NCBI RefSeq assembly: GCF_900218015.1
Contig: NZ_UFQQ01000003.1
Coordinates: 211,286-275,285, forward strand
Direction of reading: 5' to 3'
Source: Rhodopseudomonas pentothenatexigens
GTDB lineage: Bacteria > Pseudomonadota > Alphaproteobacteria > Rhizobiales > Xanthobacteraceae
Length of the DNA: 64,000 bases
Shown in pieces: positions 1 to 9,567 of the stretch (positions within the stretch are counted from its first letter, which is position 1; each line of letters begins with the position of its first letter). The notes beneath the pieces were generated by a model. That model was given only the letters and a program-made list of their open reading frames with translations, searched no databases and was not told where the DNA came from. A program made the translations under genes and the position numbers.

Positions 1-135
1 TCCAACCCGATGCCGCGAGCGCCCGACGGGCGCGTTGAACCTGCCGCCGAGATGGCGCGACGATCAGGAACGAGGGTCATCAACAAACCGTCCGCCACCG
101 GCCAACGGTGCGCGATCGTTTACGGAGGAAGTATC

Positions 136-783
136 ATGCCGCGGATGTCCGTATCCCGCCCCCGCATCGTTCTCGGAACCGCCGCTCTGGCGTTCAGCGC
201 TGCCCTGTCGCTCGGGCCGGCGCTGGCCGGCGACGTCACATCGGACCAGATCGTCCGGGCGCTGACGCCGAACAAGCCGTTGACCCGCAGCCTGTCGGCC
301 GCACAGCCGGCCGCCGCTGTCGACCCGACCCAGGTGCGGTTCGTCGACAGCCTGCGTAACCGGCCGACCCGGTCGCTGTCGTCGGGGGAACGCGCCCAGA
401 TCGCCGAGCTGACCAAGGACAAGCCGAACATCGATCTCGAAATCACCTTCGAGTACAACTCCGCGACCATCAGCCGCAACGCCGCTGCGGCGGTCGAGGC
501 CCTGGGCAAGGCGCTGTCCAGCCCCGACCTCAAGGGCGCCACCTTCGTGGTGGCCGGTCACACCGACAGCGTCGGCGGTGACGCCTTCAATCAGGAGCTT
601 TCGGAGCGGCGCGCCGACACCATCAAGCGGGTGCTGGTGGAGAAGTACGGCATCGCCGGCACCGATCTCGTCACCGTCGGATACGGTGAAAGCCGGTTGA
701 AGGACCCGGAACGCCCTGCCGACGGACTCAATCGGCGCGTCCAGGTCGTCAACATGTCCGATCAGAGCGCTGCGGCCAAATGA
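136..783 (+). CDS. OmpA-family outer membrane/periplasmic protein
   Basis: A 215-residue exported protein. The start is the ATG behind a good GGAGG site (about 123-127); the frame stays open upstream but has no comparable ribosome site. The N-terminus is a signal peptide (hydrophobic stretch ending in ALAGD). The C-terminal half is an OmpA-like peptidoglycan-binding domain: FEYNSATISRNA begins it, followed by VAGHTDSVGG, the LSERRAD helix and a final NRRVQV. Proteins of this family hold the outer membrane to peptidoglycan by binding diaminopimelate. There is no beta-barrel region before the domain, so this is a soluble periplasmic or lipid-free form rather than a porin. A strong terminator follows, so it is probably a single-gene unit. 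Confidence 0.9.
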   Translation: MPRMSVSRPRIVLGTAALAFSAALSLGPALAGDVTSDQIVRALTPNKPLTRSLSAAQPAAAVDPTQVRFVDSLRNRPTRSLSSGERAQIAELTKDKPNIDLEITFEYNSATISRNAAAAVEALGKALSSPDLKGATFVVAGHTDSVGGDAFNQELSERRADTIKRVLVEKYGIAGTDLVTVGYGESRLKDPERPADGLNRRVQVVNMSDQSAAAK

Positions 784-814
784 TCGCCGCTTTGGCCGAT
801 CACCACAGCTCTTC

Positions 815-841
815 AAGGCGTCCCGCGATCCGGGACGCCTT
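815..841 (+). terminator. Rho-independent terminator after the OmpA-like gene
   Basis: Eleven-base perfect stem (AAGGCGTCCCG, 815-825, with CGGGACGCCTT, 831-841), a five-base loop, then a T-rich stretch (cgctgtttt). It separates the OmpA-like gene from the efflux group. Confidence 0.85.
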
Positions 842-940
842 CGCTGTTTTGTCACTATCGAGCGGTGTATAGAAGTTCCCCGCGCGCACCATAGTGGGGC
901 CGGCTTGCGCCGAGGTTTCGAAGGTTTGCCGAGTACTCCG

Positions 941-1837
941 ATGATCGACGCGTGGACCCGCTCCAACCTGTTGCCGGCACGCGCCGCGATCGCCGCCGGC
1001 ATCCTCTGCGGCATCGTCACGATGCTGCCGGCGCGCGCGGATCAGCCGGCCGGGGACCATGCCGGCGTGCAGGTCGTCGTCGCCAAAGCGACCAGCGCCT
1101 GTTTTTCCGACAAAGTCCACGTGACCGGCTTCGTGGTGCCGCGTCGGGAAGCTGTGGTGATCGCCGACAGCGACGGCCGCGTCACCGACGTTCTGGTCCG
1201 CGAGGGCGGCGTTGTCACCGAGAACCAGGATGTCGTGCGCATCGTCGGTGCGGCGGGCAGCAGGACCCTGAAGGCGCCGGCGGCGGGACTGATCACCGAG
1301 GTGCGGACCATCGCCGGCGCGCCGGCTTCGCCGCTGGCCGGACCGATGCTGCGCATCGCGGTCGGCAACGAGCTCGAAGTCGAGGCCGAAGTGCCGAGCA
1401 TCCACGCCCTCAAGGTGGGGCCCGGCGCCACCGCACGGATCAGCCGCGACGACGGCGTCGAGCTCAACGGCGCGGTGCGGCTCGGCGCACCGCAGATCGA
1501 CCGCAAGACCCAATTCGGTCAGGTGCGGATTTCACTGGTGGCCTCGCCCACGCTGAAGGTCGGCATGTTCGTGCGCGTGACCATCGATGCGCGGCGGAGC
1601 TGCGGCGTGGCGATCCCCCGCTCGGCGATCGACCATTCCACCGTGCAGGTGGTGAAAGACAGCGTGGTCGAGACCCGACCGGTCAAGATCGGCCTGGTGT
1701 CCGACAATGCGATCGAGATTCTCGAGGGCGTGCGCGAAGGCGAGACGGTGGTCGCCGACGCCGGCACCTCGCTGCACGACGGCGATCGCATCAAGCCGAT
1801 ATTCCCCGACGATTCCGAGCGATCGAAAGCGCGCTGA
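941..1837 (+). CDS. RND efflux periplasmic adaptor (HlyD/MFP family), copy 1
   Basis: A 298-residue membrane-fusion protein that would link an inner-membrane RND pump to an outer-membrane channel. The N-terminus is a signal peptide ending near PARA. The barrel-sandwich (lipoyl-like) halves are visible as GFVVPRREAVV and APAAGLITEVRT, and a beta-barrel follows with KVGMFVRVTI. The coiled-coil hairpin is very short, so this is a compact adaptor. An in-frame TTG at 905 is possible; ATG 941 is preferred because it opens directly onto the signal peptide. The stop codon shares one base with the start of the pump gene, so the two are translationally coupled. It has the same length and plan as the adaptor at 6931-7827. 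Confidence 0.85.
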   Translation: MIDAWTRSNLLPARAAIAAGILCGIVTMLPARADQPAGDHAGVQVVVAKATSACFSDKVHVTGFVVPRREAVVIADSDGRVTDVLVREGGVVTENQDVVRIVGAAGSRTLKAPAAGLITEVRTIAGAPASPLAGPMLRIAVGNELEVEAEVPSIHALKVGPGATARISRDDGVELNGAVRLGAPQIDRKTQFGQVRISLVASPTLKVGMFVRVTIDARRSCGVAIPRSAIDHSTVQVVKDSVVETRPVKIGLVSDNAIEILEGVREGETVVADAGTSLHDGDRIKPIFPDDSERSKAR

Positions 1838-4800
1838 TGGGCCTCAACGTCTCCTCCTGGTCGATCCGGCACCCTCTGCCGTCGATCCTGTTTTCGATCA
1901 TCCTGCTGGCGCTGGGCTGGATCAGCTTCACCAAGCTGGCGGTGACGCGGCTGCCGAGCGCCGACATCCCGGTGATCTCGGTGGCCGTCTCGCAGTTCGG
2001 AGCGGCCCCGGCCGAGCTGGAAGCGCAGGTCACCAAGACCATCGAGGACGGCGTCTCCGGCGTCGAAGGCGTGCGCCACATCGCCTCGTCGATCACCGAC
2101 GGCTTGTCGGTGACGACGATCCAGTTCGCGCTGGAGACCAACACCGATCGCGCGCTCAACGACGTCAAGGACGCGGTGACCCGGGTCCGCGCCAACCTGC
2201 CGCAGAACATCAACGAGCCGCTGATCCAGCGCGTCGACGTGATCGGCCTGCCGATCGTCACCTACGCGGCGATCTCGCCCGGCAAGACCCCCGAGCAGTT
2301 GTCCTGGTTCGTCGACGACGTGGTCAAACGCGCGCTGCAGGGCGTGCGCGGTGTCGCCCAGGTCGAGCGCATCGGCGGCGTCGAGCGCGAGATCCTGGTG
2401 TCGCTCGATCCCGACCGGCTGAGAGCGGCGGGACTGACCGCGCTCGACGTGTCGCGGCGGCTGCGCGGCACCAATGTCGACCTCGCCGGCGGCCGCGCCG
2501 AAATCGGCAACAACGACCAGGCGATCCGCACCCTCGCCGGCGCCCGGACGCTGAACGATCTCGCCGGCACCATGATCAGCCTGAATTCCGGCGGCGAAGT
2601 GCGGCTCGACGATCTCGGCACCGTCACCGACACCATCGCGGCGCGCCACACTTTCGCGCGCTTCAACGGCGAGCCGGTGGTGGCGCTCGGCATCAAGCGT
2701 TCCAAGGGCGCCAGCGACGTGGTGGTCGCCGAGGCGGTGCAGAAGCGGATCGATGCGCTGGCCGCGCAATATCCCGATGTCGAGCTGAAGCTGATCGACA
2801 CCTCGGTCGACTACACCAAAGGCAATTACGAGGCGGCGATCTCGACGCTGTTCGAGGGCGCCATCCTCGCCGTCATCGTGGTGTTCCTGTTCCTGCGCGA
2901 TCTCCGCGCCACCGTGATCGCGGCGATCTCGCTGCCGCTGTCGATCTTCCCGGCGTTCTGGGCGATGGACATGCTGGGGTTCTCGCTGAACCTGGTCAGC
3001 TTCCTGGCGATCACGCTGTCGACCGGCATCCTGGTCGACGACGCCATCGTCGAGATCGAGAACATCGTCCGCCACATGCGAATGGGCAAATCGCCTTATC
3101 AGGCGGCGATCGAAGCCGCCGACGAGATCGGGCTGGCAGTGATCGCGATTTCGCTGACCATCATCGCGATCTTCGCACCCGCCAGCTTCATGTCGGGCAT
3201 CGCCGGGCAGTTCTTCAAGCAATTCGGCATCACGGTGTCGGTGCAGGTGTTCTTCTCGCTGCTGGCGGCGCGGTTCGTCACGCCGGTGCTGGCGGCGTAT
3301 TTCCTGAAAGACCATCCGCATGTCGAGAAACCGCCGGGTCGCGTGCTGCGGGGCTATACGCGGATCGTCACCTGGTCGGTGCAGCACTATTACATCACGG
3401 TGCTGATCGGGCTCGGCATCTTCGCCGCCTCGATCTGGAGCATCGTGCTGCTGCCGCAGGGCTTCCTGCCGGCGCAGGACACCGCCCGTTCGGTGCTGGC
3501 GATGCAACTGCCGCCCGGCACCCAGATCGGCACGACCGAAAAGACCACCGAGGCGATCGTCAAGCTGCTGCGCGAGCGGCCCGAAGTCAGAAGCGTGTTC
3601 GTCGATGGCGGCCGGGTGCCGCCCGGCATCCAGGAAGTCCGCCGCGCCTCGCTGATCATCAACTACACGCCGAAGAGTGACCGCTCGATCACCCAGCGCG
3701 AGCTCGAGCACGACATCAGCAAGCAGCTCGATCTGGTGCCCGACATCCGCTACTGGTTCCTCGACGAGAACGGGCTCCGTGCGATCTCGCTGGTGGTGAC
3801 CGGCGACGACAGCACCGTGGTCAACAACGTCGCCCAGGAACTGGCGTCGCAGATGAAGCGGATTCCGCTGATATCGAACGTCGTTTCGGAGACGGCGCTG
3901 GATCGACCCGAACTGCGGATTCGCCCCCGCGCCGATCTCGCCGCGCGGCTCGGGGTCTCGACCGAGAGCCTGTCCGAGACCATCCGGGTCGCGACCATCG
4001 GCGATGTCGGCCCGGCGCTCGCCAAGTTCGACGCCGGCGACCGGCTGGTGCCGATCCGGGTGCAGCTCGAGGATTCGGCGCGCGGCGAGCTCGCCACCCT
4101 GGAGCAGCTTCAGGTGCCGATCTATGGCGGCCGCGGTGCGGTGCCGCTGTCGGTGGTCGCCGACGTCAGGTTCGACCAGGGGCCGACCAGCATCAACCGT
4201 TACGACCGGCTGCGCCAGGCGACGGTCGCGGCCGACCTCGTCGGCAATGCCGCGCTCGGCGATGCCACCAAGCAGATCAACGAGCTGCCGGTGATGAAGT
4301 CGCTGCCGAAGGGCGTCAAAATCAGTCCCTCGGGCGATGCCGAAAACCTCGCCGAACTGTCGGACGGCTTCGCCACCGCGATCAGCGGCGGCCTGATGAT
4401 GGTGTATGCGGTGCTGGTGCTGCTGTTCGGCACCTTCCTGCAGCCGATCACCATCCTGTTCTCGCTGCCGCTGTCGATCGGCGGCGCGATCGGGGCGCTG
4501 CTGCTGACCGGCAAGCAGCTCACCACGCCGGTCTGGATCGGCATCCTGATGCTGATGGGCATCGTCACCAAGAACGCCATCATGCTGATCGAATTCGCCA
4601 TGGAGGCGATGCGCGAAGGCAAGAGCCGCGACGCCGCGATCATCGACGCCGGCCAGAAGCGCGCCCGACCGATCGTGATGACGACGATCGCGATGGTCGC
4701 CGGCATGACGCCGAGCGCACTGGCGTTCGGCGCCGGCGGCGAATTCCGTTCGCCGATGGCGCTGGCGGTGATCGGCGGCCTGATCTTCTCCACGGTGCTG

Positions 4801-4989
4801 TCGCTGATTTTCGTGCCCGCGGTGTTCATGATGATGGACGACGTCGGCCGAGGCTTCTGGGCGGTCGGCAAGCGCCTGCTCAGCGGCAGCGGGCGGGAGG
4901 CAGCCGAGGCGGCGCCGGCGGCAGCGACGCCCTCTGCCCCCACCGAACCGCCGCCGTCCGCCAAGAAACCGTCGTTCTGGCGCGGCTAG
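1837..4989 (+). CDS. RND family multidrug efflux pump, inner-membrane subunit (AcrB/HAE-1 type)
   Basis: A 1050-residue proton-driven pump, the usual length for this family. The 12-helix, two-repeat organisation is visible: a first helix near residues 15-30, two large periplasmic loops, and TM4 with the paired Asp of the proton relay in LVDDAIVEIENI (about residues 399-401, as in AcrB). The second half repeats the plan, including MGIVTKNAIMLIEFA and RPIVMTTIAMVAGMTP. The tail is Ala/Pro-rich. It starts on TGATG with the upstream adaptor. No TolC-like channel gene is nearby, so the outer-membrane partner must be encoded elsewhere. The substrate cannot be read from sequence. Confidence 0.93.
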   Translation: MGLNVSSWSIRHPLPSILFSIILLALGWISFTKLAVTRLPSADIPVISVAVSQFGAAPAELEAQVTKTIEDGVSGVEGVRHIASSITDGLSVTTIQFALETNTDRALNDVKDAVTRVRANLPQNINEPLIQRVDVIGLPIVTYAAISPGKTPEQLSWFVDDVVKRALQGVRGVAQVERIGGVEREILVSLDPDRLRAAGLTALDVSRRLRGTNVDLAGGRAEIGNNDQAIRTLAGARTLNDLAGTMISLNSGGEVRLDDLGTVTDTIAARHTFARFNGEPVVALGIKRSKGASDVVVAEAVQKRIDALAAQYPDVELKLIDTSVDYTKGNYEAAISTLFEGAILAVIVVFLFLRDLRATVIAAISLPLSIFPAFWAMDMLGFSLNLVSFLAITLSTGILVDDAIVEIENIVRHMRMGKSPYQAAIEAADEIGLAVIAISLTIIAIFAPASFMSGIAGQFFKQFGITVSVQVFFSLLAARFVTPVLAAYFLKDHPHVEKPPGRVLRGYTRIVTWSVQHYYITVLIGLGIFAASIWSIVLLPQGFLPAQDTARSVLAMQLPPGTQIGTTEKTTEAIVKLLRERPEVRSVFVDGGRVPPGIQEVRRASLIINYTPKSDRSITQRELEHDISKQLDLVPDIRYWFLDENGLRAISLVVTGDDSTVVNNVAQELASQMKRIPLISNVVSETALDRPELRIRPRADLAARLGVSTESLSETIRVATIGDVGPALAKFDAGDRLVPIRVQLEDSARGELATLEQLQVPIYGGRGAVPLSVVADVRFDQGPTSINRYDRLRQATVAADLVGNAALGDATKQINELPVMKSLPKGVKISPSGDAENLAELSDGFATAISGGLMMVYAVLVLLFGTFLQPITILFSLPLSIGGAIGALLLTGKQLTTPVWIGILMLMGIVTKNAIMLIEFAMEAMREGKSRDAAIIDAGQKRARPIVMTTIAMVAGMTPSALAFGAGGEFRSPMALAVIGGLIFSTVLSLIFVPAVFMMMDDVGRGFWAVGKRLLSGSGREAAEAAPAAATPSAPTEPPPSAKKPSFWRG

Positions 4990-5034
4990 GCGAATGCAAT
5001 CGGGCGACGTCCGCCGCATGGGTGAGGAGCCAAG

Positions 5035-6849
5035 ATGAAGCCGATCCGGATCGCGGGCGCCATTGCGGCTCTGCTTCTCGTCGCGGCCGCGCTGTTGATC
5101 GCGATCGGGATTCCGGCCGGGCCGCTGACCGCCGCGATGCAGAGCCGGATCGAACGCGACACCGGCTACCGCGTGAGGTTCGCCGGCTCCGGCACCGTCC
5201 GGCTGTTTCCGGCGGTGGCGCTGACCTTGCACGATGTCAACGCCGAGGTGCCGGGCGGTCGCCCAACCGATCCGCGGCTGAAGATCGCCACCATCCGCGC
5301 CGAACTGCCGCTGACCAGTCTGATGTCGGGAACGCCGCGGATCACCGAACTGACGCTGATCAAGCCCGAGCTGTCCCTGCCGCTGCTGCGCCGACGCGAC
5401 CAGGCGGTCGTAACGCCTGCACCCGCGCGTCCAGGCGGGACGGGGCTTGCCGAGATCGAGCACGTCGTGATCCAGGACGGCGTGGTGGTGATGACCAGCG
5501 CGGCCGACGGCGTCGAACGGCGGATCGCCGGCATCCAGGCCGACGTGGAGCGCGACGACCCCAAGGGTCCGATCACCGCCAGCGGGTCTGCGACGCTCGG
5601 GCGTTCGCCGGTTTCTTTCGAGCTCACCGCCGCGCCGACAGCCGACGACCAGCAGCCGATGCTGGTCGGCCTCACCCTCGACGCGCCGGGACTGCTGACG
5701 TCGCGCCTCAGCGCGAAGGCGGAAACGCGGCTGCGCGGCACGACGCTGACGATCAACGGCGTCAGCGGCAAGCTCGGCGATGCGCCATTCAACGGTTGGG
5801 CGTCGGTGGACGTCGCCGGCAAGCCGCTGGTCAAGCTCGACCTCGACTTTCAACGGCTCGATCTCGTCGCCATCACGCGCTCGGCGCCGCCCGGCGCGCC
5901 GTGGAGCGAGACGCCGTTCGATCTCGTCGGCCTCAACTACGTCGATGCCGAGATCCGGCTGTCCGCGACCGAACTGAACATCGGTCCGGCGCGGATCGGC
6001 CCGGCCTTGGCCGACGCCAAGCTGGCCGCCGGGGTGCTGTCGGTGCAAGCGAGCCGTCTCGGCGCCTATGGCGGGCAAGCGACCGGGACGCTGGTGATCG
6101 ACGCCTCCGGCGCCACGCCCGCTTTCGATCTGCGGTGCGACATCGACGGCGTTCACGCTCTGCCGCTGCTCGATGGCCTGGCCGATTTCGATCGGATCGA
6201 CGGCAAACTGCAGGCGCAGCTGGCGCTGCGCAGTCAGGGCGGCAGCGCACGCGCCATCGCCCAAGGCCTCGGCGGCACCGCGGCTGTGGGCGTCCGGGAC
6301 GGTGCGATCCGAGGCCTCGACCTCGCCCGGATGATCCGCAACCTGACCGCGCATATTCAGGACGGCTGGCAGTTCGCGCCGACCGAGGTCACCGATCTCA
6401 GCGCGTTGGCCGTATCGTTCAAGATCACGCAAGGCCAGGCCGAGACCTCCGACCTCAAGCTCGCAGGGCCGCTGGTGCGGATGACCGGTGCCGGCAGCAT
6501 CGACCTGCCGGCCAAGATGCTGGCGCTGCGGGTCGAGCCGAAACTGGTGCCGACCACACAGGGGCAAAGCGCATTGGAGCGCGGCATCGCCGCGCCGGGC
6601 GAGCCGATCGGGTTCGGCATTCCGGTCAGGATCGAAGGCCCGTGGATCGCTCCGCGGATCTTTCCCGATATCGCCGGCGTGCTCGACGATCCGGATGCGG
6701 CGTACAAGCGCCTGCGCGAGATCGGCAGCGGCCTGTTCGGCCTGCTCGGGAGCAGCCGCCCCGGCAACGATCCAGGCGGCACGGACCGGCCCCGCGACGA
6801 CGGCGGCGCCGCGGTGGATGCGGTCATCAAACAATTGTTCGGACGGTGA
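5035..6849 (+). CDS. AsmA-family protein
   Basis: A 604-residue protein with an N-terminal signal-anchor (hydrophobic residues about 6-25) and a long periplasmic part of alternating beta strands. The AsmA signature is present: an N-terminal region ending in RDTGYRVRF, DVNAEVPG, then the C-terminal AsmA segment (AIRGLDLARMIRNL, then a stretch ending in PVRIEGPW). AsmA-like proteins are now viewed as bridge-like lipid carriers that influence outer-membrane composition. ATG 5035 has a GAGGAG-type site just upstream. It sits between the RND pump and a second adaptor, an unusual companion that suggests co-regulation of envelope composition and efflux. Confidence 0.85.
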   Translation: MKPIRIAGAIAALLLVAAALLIAIGIPAGPLTAAMQSRIERDTGYRVRFAGSGTVRLFPAVALTLHDVNAEVPGGRPTDPRLKIATIRAELPLTSLMSGTPRITELTLIKPELSLPLLRRRDQAVVTPAPARPGGTGLAEIEHVVIQDGVVVMTSAADGVERRIAGIQADVERDDPKGPITASGSATLGRSPVSFELTAAPTADDQQPMLVGLTLDAPGLLTSRLSAKAETRLRGTTLTINGVSGKLGDAPFNGWASVDVAGKPLVKLDLDFQRLDLVAITRSAPPGAPWSETPFDLVGLNYVDAEIRLSATELNIGPARIGPALADAKLAAGVLSVQASRLGAYGGQATGTLVIDASGATPAFDLRCDIDGVHALPLLDGLADFDRIDGKLQAQLALRSQGGSARAIAQGLGGTAAVGVRDGAIRGLDLARMIRNLTAHIQDGWQFAPTEVTDLSALAVSFKITQGQAETSDLKLAGPLVRMTGAGSIDLPAKMLALRVEPKLVPTTQGQSALERGIAAPGEPIGFGIPVRIEGPWIAPRIFPDIAGVLDDPDAAYKRLREIGSGLFGLLGSSRPGNDPGGTDRPRDDGGAAVDAVIKQLFGR

Positions 6850-6930
6850 GGCGCGATGCCGCAGATCGACAACATCAGGACCGGCGCGGTGCGGGCTTCC
6901 GATCGCGATCGGTCACGACGAGGAACCAGG

Positions 6931-7827
6931 ATGACGGCGAGGTTCGCTCTCCCCCGGCGCAGCCATCCTGGCTACCGGACCGCGGCGCTGCTGGCGCTGG
7001 CGATCGCCTGCGCGCAGATGCAGCCTGCCCGGGCTCAGCAAAGCGACGTCAACGGCCAGACCGTAACGGTGTTCGTCGCGGCCAGGGCCTGCTTCCCGGC
7101 GACCGTCGAAGTATCCGGCTTCCTGATCCCGCGCGACGAAGTCTCGGTTCGTCCGGAGCGGCCGACCGCCAAGGTCACCGACGTGCTGATCGACGCCGGC
7201 GAGACCGTCACCCAGGGTCAGGCCCTTGCCAGGCTCGAAGGCGGCGCGACGGTGCAGGCACCGGTCGCCGGCCTGGTGTCGGCCTCGACGGCGCTGATCG
7301 GCGCACCGGCCTCGCCCAAGGGGGAAGCATTGTTCACCATCGTCACAAGGGGTGAATTCGATCTGGTCGGCCAAGTGCCGACCCGCGACATGCCGCAGCT
7401 CTCGGTCGGGCAGACCGCGACCGTCAAGGTGGTCGGCGACAAGAACGAGGTGCAAGGCAAGGTCCGCCGCATCTCCGCGACGGTGGAGCCGAAGACCCAG
7501 CTCGGCAACGTGTTCGTCGGCCTCGGTACCGACAAGCGCCTGCTCGCCAACGCCTCCGGCCGCGCCACCATCAAGACCGGCGAAAGCTGCGGCATTTCGG
7601 TACCACTCACCGCGGTGATCTATAATCCGGTCGGCACCATCGTGCAGGTCGTCCGGCGCCAGATCGTGGAAACCCGCCGCGTCGAGACCGGCCTGATGAA
7701 CGGCGGCAATATCGAAATCCGCGAGGGCTTGAAGGAAGGCGACATCGTGGTCGAACGCGCCGGCGCGCAGCTCCGCGAAGGCGACGCGGTGCGCCCGGTG
7801 CTGGCCGCCGGTGCCTCCGCCAAGTAA
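6931..7827 (+). CDS. RND efflux periplasmic adaptor (HlyD/MFP family), copy 2
   Basis: A 298-residue adaptor with a signal peptide (hydrophobic core ending QPARAQ). Like copy 1 it has ACF..VEVSGFLIPR at the first barrel-sandwich half, VQAPVAGLVS at the second, and GESCGISVPLTAV near the membrane-proximal domain; the two are clearly paralogous and of identical length. The ATG at 6931 follows GAGGAACCAGG; upstream in-frame extension to 6856 is Arg-rich and looks non-coding. It may form a heteromeric adaptor with copy 1 or serve another pump. It lies 81 bases after the AsmA-like gene and is the last gene of this plus-strand group. Confidence 0.83.
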   Translation: MTARFALPRRSHPGYRTAALLALAIACAQMQPARAQQSDVNGQTVTVFVAARACFPATVEVSGFLIPRDEVSVRPERPTAKVTDVLIDAGETVTQGQALARLEGGATVQAPVAGLVSASTALIGAPASPKGEALFTIVTRGEFDLVGQVPTRDMPQLSVGQTATVKVVGDKNEVQGKVRRISATVEPKTQLGNVFVGLGTDKRLLANASGRATIKTGESCGISVPLTAVIYNPVGTIVQVVRRQIVETRRVETGLMNGGNIEIREGLKEGDIVVERAGAQLREGDAVRPVLAAGASAK

Positions 7828-7896
7828 TCACCGAGGCGCCTCGCCGATTTGAAACGGCGTGGCGATCGACCCGATGCAGGTCGGCCAGGCGCGATC

Positions 7897-9534
7897 CTAC
7901 GCGCTGCGCGCCAGCGCGCCGTCGATCATCGACACTGCATTGCCGACGCCGTAGACGGCGACGAACGAGCCGAACCGCGGGCCTTTTTCCTGGCCGAGCA
8001 GCACCTGGTACAGCATGTTGAACCAGTCGAGCGACACGCCCGGCTTGCCGTCCTTGGCGGCCTTCTTGTGATCGAGGAACGGCTCGCGGCGGCCGATCTC
8101 GTAGACGACGTCCTGGATCGCTTCCGCGGTCGCGTCCGCCGGCAGCTGTGACAGTGCATCGCGCAGGTCCTGCAAAGCGGCGCGCTCCTGATCGGTCGGA
8201 TCGCGGAACACTTTGGTCGGGGCGACGAAGTCGCGATAGTAATTGATCGCGTAGCCGACCATGGCGTCGAGCTTGGGATGCGTCTGCGGCGTCACGCCCG
8301 GCCGGTAGCGGCCGATGAAGCCCCACAGCGTCTCGGCGTTTTCGGCATTGGACGACGACACCAGCGTCAGCAGCAGCTGGAACGTCACCGGCATGTCGGC
8401 CTGCGGCGGATTGCCGGAATGGATGTGCCAGACCGGATTGGCGAGCCGCTGCTTGGTATCCTGACGCGCATAGCCGTCGAGGAACTGCTGATAGTCGTCG
8501 ACATTGCGCGGGATCACGTCGAAATACAGCCGCTTCGCCGCCTTTGGCTCGCGATACATGAACAGCGACAGCGATTCCGGCGAGGCGTAGCGCAGCCACT
8601 CCTCGATCGTCAGGCCGTTGCCCTTCGACTTGGAGATCTTCTGGCCCTTCTCGTCGAGGAACAGTTCGTAGTTGAACCCTTCCGGCGGGGTGCCGCCGAT
8701 CGCCTGGGCGATCTTGCCGGACAGCTTCACCGAATCGATCAGGTCCTTGCCGGCCATCTCGTAGTCGACGCCGAGCGCGGTCCAGCGCATCGCCCAGTCC
8801 GGCTTCCATTGCAGCTTGCAGTGGCCGCCGGTGACCGGCAGTGTCACCCGTTCCTTGGTTTCCGGATCGTCATAGGACACCGTGCCGGCCGCAACGTCGT
8901 GCGCGACGATCGGCACCTGCAGCACCACGCCGGTGCGCGGGCAGACGGGGAGGAACGGCGAGTAGCTGGCGGCGCGCTCCTCGCGCAAGCTCGGCAGCAT
9001 GATCGCCATCACCTTGTCGAGCCGTTCCAGCACCTTCAATAGCGTCGCATCGAACCGCCCCGACTTGTAGTAATCGGTCGCCGAGGCGAATTCATAGTCG
9101 AACCCGAACGTATCGAGGAACTGACGAAGCCGGGCGTTGTTGTGGGCGCCGAACGAGTCGTGGGTGCCGAACGGATCCGGCACGCTGGTCAGCGACTTGC
9201 CGAGATTCTTCTCCAGCAGCTCCTTGTTCGGCACGTTGTCCGGCACCTTGCGCAGGCCGTCCATGTCGTCCGAGAACGCCAGCAGCTTGGTCTTGATCTT
9301 GTCGTCGGTCAGCACGCGAAAGGCATGGCGCACCATCGTGGTGCGCGCGACCTCGCCGAACGTGCCGATATGCGGCAGCCCGGACGGTCCGTAGCCGGTC
9401 TCGAACAGCACCTCGTCCTTCGGATGCTTCTTCAGCCGGTTCACCAGCGCGCGCGCCTGTTCGAACGGCCAGGCGTTGGATTGTTCGGCGAGGGTGCGCA
9501 GCTCGGAAGCGCTCGGAAGGTCGATCGTGGTCAT
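7897..9534 (-). CDS. lysS: Lysyl-tRNA synthetase, class I
   Basis: A 545-residue enzyme charging tRNA-Lys with lysine in the cytoplasm. It is the class I (archaeal-type) form used by alphaproteobacteria, not the class II LysS/LysU fold. The class I signatures are intact: PHIGTFG at residues 54-60 (HIGH motif) and KISKSKG at about residue 299 (KMSKS motif). The C-terminal alpha-helical anticodon-binding cage is present. Translation starts at the ATG complementary to 9532-9534. The gene lies 33 bases downstream of the solute-binding protein gene on the same strand and converges with the efflux group. Confidence 0.95.
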   Translation of the reverse strand: MTTIDLPSASELRTLAEQSNAWPFEQARALVNRLKKHPKDEVLFETGYGPSGLPHIGTFGEVARTTMVRHAFRVLTDDKIKTKLLAFSDDMDGLRKVPDNVPNKELLEKNLGKSLTSVPDPFGTHDSFGAHNNARLRQFLDTFGFDYEFASATDYYKSGRFDATLLKVLERLDKVMAIMLPSLREERAASYSPFLPVCPRTGVVLQVPIVAHDVAAGTVSYDDPETKERVTLPVTGGHCKLQWKPDWAMRWTALGVDYEMAGKDLIDSVKLSGKIAQAIGGTPPEGFNYELFLDEKGQKISKSKGNGLTIEEWLRYASPESLSLFMYREPKAAKRLYFDVIPRNVDDYQQFLDGYARQDTKQRLANPVWHIHSGNPPQADMPVTFQLLLTLVSSSNAENAETLWGFIGRYRPGVTPQTHPKLDAMVGYAINYYRDFVAPTKVFRDPTDQERAALQDLRDALSQLPADATAEAIQDVVYEIGRREPFLDHKKAAKDGKPGVSLDWFNMLYQVLLGQEKGPRFGSFVAVYGVGNAVSMIDGALARSA

Positions 9535-9567
9535 TCAGGTCTCCGACCGCCAGTGAAGGCGGGTCTT

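Noticed and set aside
1519..6834. Minus-strand open frame of 1771 codons opposite the RND pump and AsmA-like genes
   Set aside because: High-GC antisense shadow: His/Arg/Asp-rich, no domain, and it spans two clear plus-strand genes.
7832..7843. CGAGGCGCCTCG palindrome between the second adaptor and lysS as a terminator
   Set aside because: No loop and no T-run on either strand, so it cannot form a normal intrinsic terminator.
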